From DATCVR01 sp036566745 (GTDB lineage Bacteria; Actinomycetota; Actinomycetes; Jiangellales; Jiangellaceae), in NCBI GenBank assembly GCA_036566745.1, contig DATCVR010000287.1, forward strand, positions 24,027 to 88,026: DNA of 64,000 nucleotides. Reading direction: 5' to 3'. The notes under the pieces are model-generated. The model was not told the origin of the DNA, did no database searches, and was given only the letters and a program-made list of their open reading frames with translations. Below, in pieces: positions 42,089-50,863 of the stretch. A program made the translations under genes and the position numbers. Position 1 is the stretch's first letter. Each line of letters starts with the position of its first letter.

Positions 42089-43564
42089 GTGACAGCTACC
42101 GTTCTCCCTCCTACGTCGTCCCCTGCTCCCGCCGCAGACCGGTGGAGCCCTCGCCTGTGGGGCGTGCTCGCCGTTCTGTGCCTGGTGCTGTTCCTCGACG
42201 GGCTCGACGTGTCGATGGTCGGCGTCGCGCTTCCGTCGATCGGCACCGAGCTCGGTCTGTCCACGTCGTCGCTGCAGTGGATCGTCAGCGGCTACGTCCT
42301 CGGATACGGCGGCCTGCTCCTCCTGGGCGGCCGCACCGCCGACCTGCTCGGCCGGCGCCGCGTGTTCCTCATCGCGCTCGCGGTGTTCGCCGTGGCGTCG
42401 TTGCTCGGCGGGCTCGTCGACAGCGGCCCGCTACTCATCGCCAGCCGGTTCATCAAGGGTGTGAGCGCGGCCTTCACCGCGCCCACAGGCCTGTCGATCA
42501 TCACCACGACCTTCGCCGAGGGCAAGGCCCGCAACAAGGCGCTCTCGATCTACACCGTGTTCGGGGCCAGCGGGTTCTCGTCCGGCTTGATCTTCGGCGG
42601 CCTGATGACCGGGCTCGGCTGGCGATGGACGTTCCTGTTCCCGGTGCCGATCGCGATCATCGCGCTGATCGCCGGCCTCGCCCTGCTGCCGAAGGACCGC
42701 CCGGCCGACGAAGGCGGTCACGACCTGCTCGGCGCCGCCACCTTGACGGCCGGGATGCTCCTCCTCGTCTACACGGTGGTGTCCGCGCCGGAGGCCGGCT
42801 GGACCGACCCGCTCACGCTGGGGTCGTTCGTCCTGGCCGCGGCGCTGCTCACCGCGTTCGTGGTGGTCGAGCGGCGGGTGAAGCACCCACTCGTCCGGCT
42901 GGGGATCCTCCGCAACGGCTCGATCATCCGGGCCAACCTGGGCATCATCGCGCTGTTCGGTTCGTACCTGAGCTTCCAGTTCATCCTCACGCTGTACCTG
43001 CAGTCGGTGCTCCACTGGTCGCCGCTGGAGATGGCGCTGGCGCTGTTGCCGGCCGGTCTTCTGGTGGTCGTCAGTGCACCGTTCGCCGGCGGGTTCATCG
43101 ACCGGTTCGGCACGCCTCGGCTGATCATCGCCGCTCTCGTCGCGCTGAGCTTCGGTTACGTCCTGTTCCTGGGCACCGACGCGCATCCGGAGTACCTGAC
43201 GGCGATCCTCCCGAGCGTCCTGCTGCTGGGCGTGGGCTTCGCGCTCGGCTTCCCGGCGATCAACGTCCAGGCCACCACGGGTGTCGACGACTCCGAGCAG
43301 GGTCTGGCCGCGGGGCTCGTGCAGACCTCGATGCAGGTGGGCGCGGCGCTGGTCCTGGCCGTCACCACGGCTCTGGTCGCCGGCGACGATGCGATGGAGT
43401 CGCACACGCCCGCGGAAATGCTCGAGCAGTTCAGGCCCGGACTGGTGCTGGTCACCGTCGTCGCGCTGGTGGGACTCGCGCTCACGCTCGGTCCGCTCCT
43501 AGCCCGTCGGCGCCGCGTGGAGCCGGTTCTGGCGGAGATCGAAGACGTGAGCAACGTCACATGA
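42089..43564 (+). CDS. MFS drug exporter, DHA2 family (MarR-controlled)
   Basis: A 491-aa transporter, 14 predicted helices. Helix 1 'LVLFLDGLDVSMVGVALPSI' carries the DHA2 Asp; motif A 'GGRTADLLGRRRVFLI'; the region 'GASGFSSGLIFGGLMTGLGW' matches motif C. GTG at 42089 lies 8 bases after the TAACGT -10, so the message is leaderless; an upstream in-frame ATG at 42047 would precede the promoter. Likely induced when a ligand releases the divergent MarR regulator. Confidence 0.92.
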   Translation: MTATVLPPTSSPAPAADRWSPRLWGVLAVLCLVLFLDGLDVSMVGVALPSIGTELGLSTSSLQWIVSGYVLGYGGLLLLGGRTADLLGRRRVFLIALAVFAVASLLGGLVDSGPLLIASRFIKGVSAAFTAPTGLSIITTTFAEGKARNKALSIYTVFGASGFSSGLIFGGLMTGLGWRWTFLFPVPIAIIALIAGLALLPKDRPADEGGHDLLGAATLTAGMLLLVYTVVSAPEAGWTDPLTLGSFVLAAALLTAFVVVERRVKHPLVRLGILRNGSIIRANLGIIALFGSYLSFQFILTLYLQSVLHWSPLEMALALLPAGLLVVVSAPFAGGFIDRFGTPRLIIAALVALSFGYVLFLGTDAHPEYLTAILPSVLLLGVGFALGFPAINVQATTGVDDSEQGLAAGLVQTSMQVGAALVLAVTTALVAGDDAMESHTPAEMLEQFRPGLVLVTVVALVGLALTLGPLLARRRRVEPVLAEIEDVSNVT

Positions 43565-43651
43565 GCTACCCATTGGCGGCGGATGACACCATGATGTCCG
43601 CGGAGGAGAGGGCCAGTCTGCCCCGCCGTAGGTGTCACCCGGAGAGCCCTG

Positions 43652-45178
43652 TTGACCGAGTACCCGAAGAAGTCGACCGATGCCACGATCATCGTCGACG
43701 ACGACGGCATGCTCACTCTGTACCTGGGCGACGTGACCGAACCCCGGGCCGAGGTGACCTCGAACGCCGAGGTCATGCAGATCCTGGCCGAGTATCGCGA
43801 CGCCCTCGGGCGGCCGCTCACCGTCACCACGCAGTACCCCGGCGGACACCTCAGTAAGCACACGCTCCAGGCCGATGGCGTCATGACCGACGGGCCCGCG
43901 TCCGAGACCGAATCGGACGAGGGCCCGTCGGTCGATCGCGTGCTCGCGGGTGCGCTCGGAGCCCGGGTGGCACACGAGGTCACCGCGGCCGGGGCGGAGA
44001 ACGAGTCCTACGAGTCGGCGTCGTCCGGTCGCAGGGTGAACCGCCTGTCCGCGCTGGCCGTCGGCGCGGCGGTCGTCATCGCGCTGGTCGTGATCATCGG
44101 CCTCGATGGGCCGGCGGCCGGTGACGACACGGACCAGTCCCGGGTCCAGGGCGTGCCGGCGAGCTCGGAAGACAAGTTCGCCTGGTGGTCGCTCGGTCAG
44201 CCCACGGTGGAGCCGACCGGTCCGAACGCCACTCCGACGCCGCTGGCCACGCCACCGCTGACCGCGGCGAACCCCTCGGGGACTCCGCTGCCCACACCGG
44301 GCACTTCCACGCCGCCCCCGGTCGACCCGAACAACCCGGACGACCCCACCGATCCCGAGGACCCGGGCGACACCAGCGCGCCGACCCCGCCCGGCGGCCT
44401 GGCCGTGGCCGAGCGCACCGGCACGTCGCTGTCGATCGCCTGGCAGTCCTCGACCGACGACATCGGCGTGACCCAGTACGCCGTGTACCTCAACGATCGC
44501 AAGGTCGACTCCACGTCGGGCACCTCCGCCTCCGTCGGCGGTCTCATGAACGCGACGACCTACACGCTCTCGGTGGCCGCCGTCGACGCCGCGGGCAACG
44601 TCAGCCCGCGGGCGTCGGTCAGCGGGACCACCGTCGACACCGTCGCCCCGATCCAGCCCGGCGGTCTGGCGATCTCCGCCAGCACCGGCGACTCCCTGAC
44701 GGTGACGTGGCGGCATTCCCGCGACAACGTCGGCGTCGAGTCGTACGTCGTCTACCTCGACGGAACGCAGGTCACCACGACCACCTCGACGAGTGCGCGG
44801 GTCGCGGGCCTGACGCCGGTCACCGACTACCGGATCTCGGTGGTGGCGGTCGATGCCACGGGCAACCGGAGCGCGGAGTCGTCCGTGGTGGGCACGACGG
44901 CCGACAGCATCCCGCCGACGAAGCCCCAGGGCCTCCAGTTCTCGCCGCGGATGGACTCGATCACCGTCTCGTGGTCCCCGTCCAGCGACAACATCGCGGT
45001 CGACGGCTACATCGTCTATCTCAACGGCTCCAAGCTCCGCACCACCAGCGAGGCCAGCACCGTCATCAGCGGCCTCGAGCCCGGCACCGAGTACACCGTC
45101 GCCGTGAAGTCCGTGGACGACTCCGGCAACACCAGCCCGGCGGCCAGCGGCACGGTTCGCACGATCGGCAACCCCTGA
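43652..45178 (+). CDS. Membrane-anchored protein with three fibronectin type III domains
   Basis: A 508-aa protein in a cytoplasm-to-outside layout. An acidic cytoplasmic N-terminus (1-130) is followed by one membrane helix (about 132-151), a Pro/Thr/Asp-rich wall-spanning linker (185-245) and three FnIII domains (about 247-332, 335-422, 425-505). The repeats share 'SLSIAWQSSTDDIGVTQYAV', 'SLTVTWRHSRDNVGVESYVV' and 'SITVSWSPSSDNIAVDGYIV', so they arose by duplication. FnIII arrays in bacteria usually hold extracellular enzymes or act in adhesion; no catalytic domain is present. TTG at 43652 follows GGAG. The next gene overlaps its stop. Confidence 0.8.
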   Translation: MTEYPKKSTDATIIVDDDGMLTLYLGDVTEPRAEVTSNAEVMQILAEYRDALGRPLTVTTQYPGGHLSKHTLQADGVMTDGPASETESDEGPSVDRVLAGALGARVAHEVTAAGAENESYESASSGRRVNRLSALAVGAAVVIALVVIIGLDGPAAGDDTDQSRVQGVPASSEDKFAWWSLGQPTVEPTGPNATPTPLATPPLTAANPSGTPLPTPGTSTPPPVDPNNPDDPTDPEDPGDTSAPTPPGGLAVAERTGTSLSIAWQSSTDDIGVTQYAVYLNDRKVDSTSGTSASVGGLMNATTYTLSVAAVDAAGNVSPRASVSGTTVDTVAPIQPGGLAISASTGDSLTVTWRHSRDNVGVESYVVYLDGTQVTTTTSTSARVAGLTPVTDYRISVVAVDATGNRSAESSVVGTTADSIPPTKPQGLQFSPRMDSITVSWSPSSDNIAVDGYIVYLNGSKLRTTSEASTVISGLEPGTEYTVAVKSVDDSGNTSPAASGTVRTIGNP

Positions 45179-46212
45179 GCCACCGCACGCTCCGCGTCCC
45201 CCAGCCTGAGCCGGGTGCCTGGCGACGACTCCTCCCGGTGCTCGCGGTGATCGTCGTGGGAGTGGCGGGCTGTGCGGGCGAGCCGGAGCGGACCGCCGAG
45301 TCCGCCGAGCAGCCGACCGGCTCGGCGTCCGGCGTCGCTCCGACGGAACGTCCGCCGGCCGATCCGAGCTGCGCCTCGCCGTGCTACGGCCCCGCGGAGT
45401 CGACGGGCACCCTCGCCGACGACGTTGTGACGCAGGTGAGCGGCATGGCGGCCAGCGTCCGCACGCCAGGAGCGTTCTACGTGGTCAGCGATGTGGCGGG
45501 GACCTCCGAGATTGCTGCGGTTCGGCTCGACGGCACGGTGATCGCGCGGATCGAGGTGGTCGGGATGGACGCCGCCAACGCGGAGGCGCTCGCCGTCGGC
45601 CCGTGTGGCCCCGACCCCGCGGCGACCTGCGTGTACGTGGGCGACATCGGCGATCACGTGGGCCGCGACGAGGTGGTCGTGTACCGCACGCCCGAGCCCG
45701 ACCTGGCCGCCGCAGCGACCCTGACGGCCGACGCCGAGACGCTCCGGCTGACCTATCCCGACGCACCCACCGACGCGGAGGCACTGATCGTCGACGACAC
45801 CGGCCGCCCGCTGATCGTCAGCAAGGCGCCGTTCGACCAGACCACCCGGACGACGGGGGTGACGCGCCTGTACCGGGGTGGGGTCGACGGTGGCGAGCTG
45901 GAACTCCTGGCCGAGGTCGAGCTTCCCGAGCCGCCCACTCCGGGCTTCGCGGACCTGGTCGGCAATGTCGTCACCGACGCGTCGGCGGCAACCGGGCGGG
46001 TGTTGCTGCGCACGTACGACGAGGTGCTGGAGTTCACCGCACCCGACCCGGGCGTCGACGTGGCGGGCTTCCCCGCGTGGCCCATGCGCCGGGTGCCGTC
46101 GCCGGCACAGCTGCAGTCGGAGACGGTCAGCCTCCTGCCGGGTGGCTGTGGATACGCGACCACGTCGGAGCCGACCGGCTCGATCGACGCGGTGTCATGC
46201 TCGCAGGAATGA
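45175..46212 (+). CDS. Lipoprotein with propeller-like domain, start uncertain
   Basis: A protein of about 345 aa with lipoprotein signal 'LPVLAVIVVGVAGC' preceded by an Arg pair, so lipidated and surface-facing. The mature part is Cys-containing and repeats short strand motifs ('FYVVSDVAGTSEIAAVRLDG', 'CVYVGDIGDHVGRDEVVVYR'), like a beta-propeller. No ATG, GTG or TTG precedes the basic n-region. The first usable start would be CTG at 45175, overlapping the FnIII stop as CTGA; the GTG at 45238 would lose the positive charges of the signal. Translational coupling to the FnIII gene is likely, and both may work together at the surface. Confidence 0.65.
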   Translation: MSHRTLRVPQPEPGAWRRLLPVLAVIVVGVAGCAGEPERTAESAEQPTGSASGVAPTERPPADPSCASPCYGPAESTGTLADDVVTQVSGMAASVRTPGAFYVVSDVAGTSEIAAVRLDGTVIARIEVVGMDAANAEALAVGPCGPDPAATCVYVGDIGDHVGRDEVVVYRTPEPDLAAAATLTADAETLRLTYPDAPTDAEALIVDDTGRPLIVSKAPFDQTTRTTGVTRLYRGGVDGGELELLAEVELPEPPTPGFADLVGNVVTDASAATGRVLLRTYDEVLEFTAPDPGVDVAGFPAWPMRRVPSPAQLQSETVSLLPGGCGYATTSEPTGSIDAVSCSQE

Positions 46213-46334
46213 TCATCGAGATTGCCCCTGGACTGCAGGTTTGACCTCGGGCTCAGCGCCTCCCTAGAGTGAGACGGTCCGAGCTGCCGCCCTGCGCGGT
46301 GGCTTTCTCGAGTGGGAAGAGAGGTGAGCGGCAC

Positions 46335-46403
46335 ATGCCAGGTCACAGTACCGGCGCAGACAGCCCGCCTCGAAGACTCTCCCGCTCGATCAACGAGCGC
46401 TGA
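46335..46403 (+). CDS. Putative 22-aa leader peptide upstream of the corA cluster
   Basis: ATG at 46335 follows GAGAGGTGAGCGGCAC, a good ribosome site. The peptide ends 'PPRRLSRSINER', with a Pro pair and five Arg in the last twelve residues. Its stop is followed by a short GC stem (46418-46430) and a T-poor stretch, then about 80 bases to the next gene. A leader peptide that senses ribosome speed upstream of a magnesium transporter is a known theme (mgtL-type), but this one is only inferred. Confidence 0.35.
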   Translation: MPGHSTGADSPPRRLSRSINER

Positions 46404-46509
46404 CCTCTTCTCGTCGTCGCGCTGAGCGCGGGGTCCTCTAGACGCGGGTTGCCCTGTCCGGGTGACTTCTGTGTGCGCGCCACCCCCTTGTGGAGAGGGG
46501 TACTTCAGC

Positions 46510-46728
46510 ATGAGCGTTTCCTCGTTCACCAGCGTGTTCTCGCCGGTGTCCGGCCGCTTGGGCCGCGCCGTCGCGCGCCGGGTCGACGCCACCAACGGCA
46601 GCGACCCGACCACGACACCCGATCCGGTCGCGGCCGACGCCGACGACCGGCTGCCGTCGAGACGTGAGCTGTGGGACCGGGTGCGCTCCCAGGCGGAGGC
46701 GGCCTCGAACCTGCCTGACGGCAGCTAG
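46510..46728 (+). CDS. Small soluble protein, unknown
   Basis: A 72-aa protein with a basic, Ser-rich N-terminus ('SPVSGRLGRAVARRVD'), a Thr/Pro/Asp linker and a C-terminal amphipathic helix ('RRELWDRVRSQAEAASNL'). GGAGAGGGG lies about ten bases before the ATG. No family recognised. It begins the run of three genes that ends in corA, with about 90 bases to the next gene. Confidence 0.55.
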   Translation: MSVSSFTSVFSPVSGRLGRAVARRVDATNGSDPTTTPDPVAADADDRLPSRRELWDRVRSQAEAASNLPDGS

Positions 46729-46819
46729 CGCACCGCACGACCTGTCTCAGCCCGCCGCTCGCGCTGCCGAGCGGACGGGCCGGTGCGGCCTGCCCCGCGC
46801 CGGCGAAAAGGAGCGAACC

Positions 46820-46972
46820 ATGACCCGACCCAGGAAGTCGAAGAACCCACTCGAGCGCGAGGTCATCTTCAGCGTGATCGCGCTCTACCTCATCATCTGC
46901 GCCGGCATGCTCGCCGTGCACTACACCAGCCCCGGCGGGGATTCGAGCGAGTCGTCGTCGGCCGAGCACTGA
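46820..46972 (+). CDS. 50-aa single-span membrane protein
   Basis: Basic N-terminus (about 1-14), one membrane helix ('EVIFSVIALYLIICAGMLAV', about 14-33) and a short acidic/Ser-rich outside tail, giving a clear N-in topology. AAAAGGAGCGAACC is a very strong ribosome site. Its closeness to corA (29 bases) suggests a small partner of the transporter, as seen with other single-span micropeptides, but this is inference. Confidence 0.6.
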   Translation: MTRPRKSKNPLEREVIFSVIALYLIICAGMLAVHYTSPGGDSSESSSAEH

Positions 46973-47001
46973 CGCGACGCTCATCCGAAGGGGAGTGAAC
47001 C

Positions 47002-47937
47002 ATGACCACCACCAACCACGGACCGCGCTTCAGCCCGGACGACCTCCGCCAGGTGTGGGTGCCGGCGCCGGCCGACGACCTCGAGGCCATCGCCCGCGTC
47101 ACCTCCACGCACGGCGTCGACTTCGCCACCGCGGCCGGACGGGTGTGGGAGGCCGACGACTTCGTCTACCTGCCGGTCATCGTGCTGCTGCGCGAGAGCG
47201 GCCAGCTGCGCCGCGAGGCCGTCATCTTCGCGCTGAGCGACGACATCCTCGTCACCTACCAGCCCCGGCGCCATTTCCCGCCGTTCGACAAGGCCGTCGC
47301 CCGGATGCGCCGCACCCCCGAGCTGTCGCGCACTCCCCACGGCGTCATGCATGCCCTGCTCTACGCGCTGAACGAGGCCTCCGAGCGGGTGATCGACCGG
47401 GCCAGCGACGATCTCGAGAGCATGGCCGAGGTCATCGAGCGAGCCGCCCAGGGCGTCGACTCGCTGGGCCGCGACATCGGCGTCACCGACATGCGTGCCA
47501 CCATCGCCTCCCTCAACGACGCCGAGCAGGTCGTCTCGCGGTGCCAGGAGACGCAGCTCTCGCTCGCCCGGGCGGCGCGCTACCTCCGCACCGAGATCCC
47601 GGTGGACGAGGTCCGGCTGGGCCAGCTCGTCGAGGTCCTCGTGGCCGACATCGAGGGGGTCAAGCAGCACGCCAGCTTCGAGCACGACAAGGTGCGCTAC
47701 CTCCAGCAGTCGATCATGACGTCGCTGGACGTGAAGCAGAACCAGATCGTCAAGGTGTTCACGATCATCACCGCGGTCTTCCTGCCGCCCACGTTGATCG
47801 CGACGTTCTACGGCATGAACTTCACCGTGTTCCCCGAGCTGAACTGGGAACACGGCTTCCCGGCCGCCATCGGCATGACCCTCGTCGCGGCCCTGTTGCC
47901 GCTGTTGTACATCAAGCGCCGGGGCTGGCTGCGCTGA
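47002..47937 (+). CDS. corA: CorA-family magnesium transporter
   Basis: A 311-aa channel subunit. The long N-terminal cytoplasmic domain (about 1-245) is followed by two helices: the first ends in the pore signature 'YGMNF' (Gly-Met-Asn at about 271-273), the second is 'AIGMTLVAALLPLLYI' before a basic tail 'KRRGWLR'. 'SIMTSLDVKQNQIVKVFTII' is the conserved stalk into helix 1. CorA pentamers conduct Mg2+ and related divalent ions. AAGGGGAGTGAACC precedes the ATG. The putative leader and two small proteins upstream may share its transcript. Confidence 0.93.
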   Translation: MTTTNHGPRFSPDDLRQVWVPAPADDLEAIARVTSTHGVDFATAAGRVWEADDFVYLPVIVLLRESGQLRREAVIFALSDDILVTYQPRRHFPPFDKAVARMRRTPELSRTPHGVMHALLYALNEASERVIDRASDDLESMAEVIERAAQGVDSLGRDIGVTDMRATIASLNDAEQVVSRCQETQLSLARAARYLRTEIPVDEVRLGQLVEVLVADIEGVKQHASFEHDKVRYLQQSIMTSLDVKQNQIVKVFTIITAVFLPPTLIATFYGMNFTVFPELNWEHGFPAAIGMTLVAALLPLLYIKRRGWLR

Positions 47938-47961
47938 CGTCGTCACACCGGGCGCGGCACC

Positions 47962-49845
47962 TCACCGCGTCCGGCGAGCGACCACGACCGCCATGCCCTC
48001 GTAGCCACTGCGAGCCTTGACCGCGTCGTCGCCCACGAGATGCAGGGTGAAGTCGAGATCGGCGTCGCGGCAGGCCTCCTCGATGTCCTGGGGTGTCAGG
48101 TGCACCGCAGGGAACCGCGTCCCCTCGCCGGCGTGGTAGCCCGTCGAGCCCACCATGTGGGCGGTGATCAGCACGCCGCCGGGCTTGACGGTGCGGACGA
48201 GCGCGCGCATGGCGACCCGGAACTCGCGCCGCGACGTCGTGATCGACTCGGCGACGAAGAACGAGGTGGCGAGGTCGTGGGCCTCCTCCGGCAGGTCGAA
48301 GACGGACCCGGCCACCACGCGGCAGACCGAGGGCAGCCGGGCAGCGACCCCGTCGTATCGCTGTGACTGCGAGCGCATCGCGTCCTCGAACTTCTGCCAT
48401 GGCGAGCTGTCGAAGTCGGTGGCGATCTCGCCGAGGCCGTATTCGAGTGCGGCTCGGTTGGAGGCGGCGTACTCCAGCAAGGTCAGGGTCCCGCCGTCGG
48501 CCAGGCACGGCGCCACCAGCATGGCGGGGTAGAGGTTGGGCCCTGCGCCTACGTCGATCACCTGCTGAAGAGTCGACTCGGCCACACCCAGCTGCTCCAG
48601 CTCGGCGGAGACGAACCGGAGGATGCCGAGATCTTCGGGCAGGATCGTGGTGCCGTAGTTGCGGGTGAGGTACTCGGTGGAGTCGAACTCGGCCCACGCG
48701 TCGTACCGGCCGAGCAGGCTGATCAGCCTCCGCAGCTCGTGGATCAGCACATGGCAGACCGCGAACGCGATGGCCTCGGGCGAGAGCACCTCGGCGTCGT
48801 AGAAGACGTTGTGGTGAGACTCCTGGTGGACCACCTCGATGGCCCGCAGGAGCGCGTAGGTCTTGTCCTGCTGGGAGGTAAACCGTGCGTCGAGCATCAC
48901 GACGTGCATGACGTGCTCGTTGATGGGATCGAGGAACCCCGCCGCATCGAGGGCGTGACAGGTGGCTCGCCCGGACCGCTTGAGCAGGATGCCCCGACGA
49001 CCGAACTCGCGGATCCGCGAGGGCGAGTTGAGAGCGAGTCGTTCGACGAACGCGGCGGACGGCCGGAAGACGACGTCGCCGCTGTCGGTCTGCTCGATGC
49101 GGCCGTGGCCGCTGGCGGCGAGCCGCTCGATGAGGTCGTCGACGTGGTTCTCGGCCGCGCTCTCGCGCAGCAGCACGTAATCGCGGCCGGGGACGTCGTT
49201 GTGTCGCAGCACGCCGTACTCGTAGAAGATCTTGCTCATCTGCACGACGTAGCGGTCGCGGTCGGCCGCGCTGAAGTCGCGCCCGCCGAGGTCGTCGTTG
49301 AGGTCGTCGAGCAGGGCGACGATGCGGACGTTGGGGCTGTCCTCGAACGCGTCGCGGAGCAGCGCGGCGAGCAGGATGCCGGCCCGCTCGTCGGCGGGGA
49401 GGTTGTCGAAGGAGACGTCGAGGCGGCCGTCGGCGTCGATGTGGTGGGCGGCGTAGGGGCCGACCGTCTCGATCTCGACGTACGGAGCGCCGGACACGAC
49501 CGCGGTCAGCACGTCGTCGAGCCAGGCGTACTCGATGTCGACGCCCAGCCGGGCCAGGTCGGCGGCGTCTCCGTCGTTGATCGCCCGAAGGAGGTGGAGC
49601 ACCCGCTCGTCGCCCGCGACGTCGCGGCGAAGCTTGTGTGCGTGGGCTTCGAGTCGTCCGAGGAGGGCGGTGGCCCGGGCTACCTTCTCCTGGGTCTCAC
49701 CGGTCGGCGCGAGGGCGGCCAGCTGGTGAGGGTCGTCGATGGGGCGCGCGGTCAGGGCGTCGGCCATGAACGCGGTGGTGACCTCTTCCCAGGAGGTGGG
49801 ACGGCGATGCGGTGTGGCGGGGCGAGCAGTGGCGAGATCATGCAC
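47962..49845 (-). CDS. Two-domain protein: unrecognised N-domain plus complete NNMT-type methyltransferase (paralogue B)
   Basis: A 627-aa protein. Residues about 18-365 match the unrecognised domain of 14566-16167: 'YVEIETVGPYAAHH', 'RYVVQMSKIFYEYGVLRH', 'RRGILLKRSGRATCHALDAA', 'VVMLDARFTSQQDKTYALLR'. From about 380 to the end comes a methyltransferase of the NNMT/PNMT/TEMT type: motif I 'VIDVGAGPNLYP' (429-440), 'LTLLEYAASNRAALEYGL' with the SAM-ribose acidic residue, 'SPWQKFEDAM', 'SVFDLPEEAHDLATSFFVAE' and 'VRTVKPGGVLITAHMVG'. It should therefore bind SAM, unlike its paralogue. The GTG start has TACCGT six bases upstream (leaderless). Target unknown; the N-domain may recognise the substrate. 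Confidence 0.85.
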   Translation of the reverse strand: MHDLATARPATPHRRPTSWEEVTTAFMADALTARPIDDPHQLAALAPTGETQEKVARATALLGRLEAHAHKLRRDVAGDERVLHLLRAINDGDAADLARLGVDIEYAWLDDVLTAVVSGAPYVEIETVGPYAAHHIDADGRLDVSFDNLPADERAGILLAALLRDAFEDSPNVRIVALLDDLNDDLGGRDFSAADRDRYVVQMSKIFYEYGVLRHNDVPGRDYVLLRESAAENHVDDLIERLAASGHGRIEQTDSGDVVFRPSAAFVERLALNSPSRIREFGRRGILLKRSGRATCHALDAAGFLDPINEHVMHVVMLDARFTSQQDKTYALLRAIEVVHQESHHNVFYDAEVLSPEAIAFAVCHVLIHELRRLISLLGRYDAWAEFDSTEYLTRNYGTTILPEDLGILRFVSAELEQLGVAESTLQQVIDVGAGPNLYPAMLVAPCLADGGTLTLLEYAASNRAALEYGLGEIATDFDSSPWQKFEDAMRSQSQRYDGVAARLPSVCRVVAGSVFDLPEEAHDLATSFFVAESITTSRREFRVAMRALVRTVKPGGVLITAHMVGSTGYHAGEGTRFPAVHLTPQDIEEACRDADLDFTLHLVGDDAVKARSGYEGMAVVVARRTR

Positions 49846-49851
49846 GCCGGG

Positions 49852-49857
49852 ACGGTA
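49852..49857 (-). promoter_or_regulatory. -10 box of paralogue B (leaderless)
   Basis: TACCGT on the minus strand, six bases before the GTG at 49845, placing the transcript start at the start codon. There is no clear -35. Confidence 0.5.
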
Positions 49858-50008
49858 GCAGGGGGATGAGCTACGTACCACGAACGACTCGTCTGGTGGG
49901 ACGGGTCGCGTTTTCCCGGTCCGGGCACCTTCTCCCGCAGACTCCACTAAGTTCCCGATCAGCGCGCCGGGCGGTGGGTCCCGGTCCGGACGATGAGGGC
50001 GGCCAGCG

Positions 50009-50851
50009 GTGGTTGATCTCGGGAACCTATTCGACAAGATCGGCATGGACAGCGTCGACGACACGGTCGAATGGGTGGTCGAGAACAAGGATGCCCTGGG
50101 CAAGGCGATCGACTTCATCCGCGACCTCGACGGCCGGATCCCCGAGCTGATCAGGGTGCTGCCGGGTCTGCTCGCCAGCCTCGGCGGCGGCCTGGCCGAA
50201 GCCGGTGAGCAGGCGCAACGGGCTGCGGTCACGCTGCTCGGCGACGACGGCGAGGGTGGAGCGCGTGCGGTTCTGGGGCGAGGCGCCGAGGCGTTGAGCG
50301 GGATGACCGAGCAGCTCGGCGGCGCGGCGACGATGCTCTCGGGCGTGGCTGACGACGTCGGGAAGGTCGGCATCCCGAGCTTCGAGGCGAAATACACCGA
50401 GGTGGTCGGGTTCCGGGTGATCTCCGGCGTCGAGATCGAGACCTCGCCGATTCTCAAGGGCCCGGCGGAGAAGCTCAAGGCCGGCGCCGACACCGTCACC
50501 GACGTCACGCACAACCTCGGCAGTCTGGCCGACGACCTGACTCAGCTGGCGGCGGTGATGGGGACGATCGGACTGGCGCTCGACGGGTTGGGCGAGCGGC
50601 TCGGAAGCTCGGGGCAGCAGATCCGGGGCCTGATGGGCGGGCCCGAGATCAGCCCGCCGAAGGGACCCTCGGCGGTGAAGGCTCGCAAGGCGCTGCCCAA
50701 ATCGCCGTCGTCGACGGCCGCTGCGTCGTCGACGACTGCGTCATCGACCGCGGAGGCGTCGTCGACCGCGGCGGTCAAGGCCGCGGCGAAGCCCCGGAAG
50801 GCTCCGGCGAAGCCCCGGAAACCGGCCGCCAAGCCCAGGAAACGGTCGTAG
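50009..50851 (+). CDS. Helical protein with histone-H1-like Lys/Pro/Ala tail
   Basis: A 280-aa protein. Residues 1-215 are mostly helical and Gly/Leu-rich, with no membrane segment long enough to be sure ('AIDFIRDLDGRIPELIRVLP', 'GGAATMLSGVADDVGKVGIP'). The last 65 residues are Ala/Ser/Thr then a basic repeat ('AKPRKAPAKPRKPAAKPRKR'), like the tails of histone H1-like and PhaP-associated proteins. The tail could bind DNA, polyphosphate or RNA. No family recognised. GTG at 50009 has GAGGGCGG upstream. It converges with a small membrane protein. Confidence 0.6.
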   Translation: MVDLGNLFDKIGMDSVDDTVEWVVENKDALGKAIDFIRDLDGRIPELIRVLPGLLASLGGGLAEAGEQAQRAAVTLLGDDGEGGARAVLGRGAEALSGMTEQLGGAATMLSGVADDVGKVGIPSFEAKYTEVVGFRVISGVEIETSPILKGPAEKLKAGADTVTDVTHNLGSLADDLTQLAAVMGTIGLALDGLGERLGSSGQQIRGLMGGPEISPPKGPSAVKARKALPKSPSSTAAASSTTASSTAEASSTAAVKAAAKPRKAPAKPRKPAAKPRKRS

Positions 50852-50863
50852 CCGCGGCGCCGG

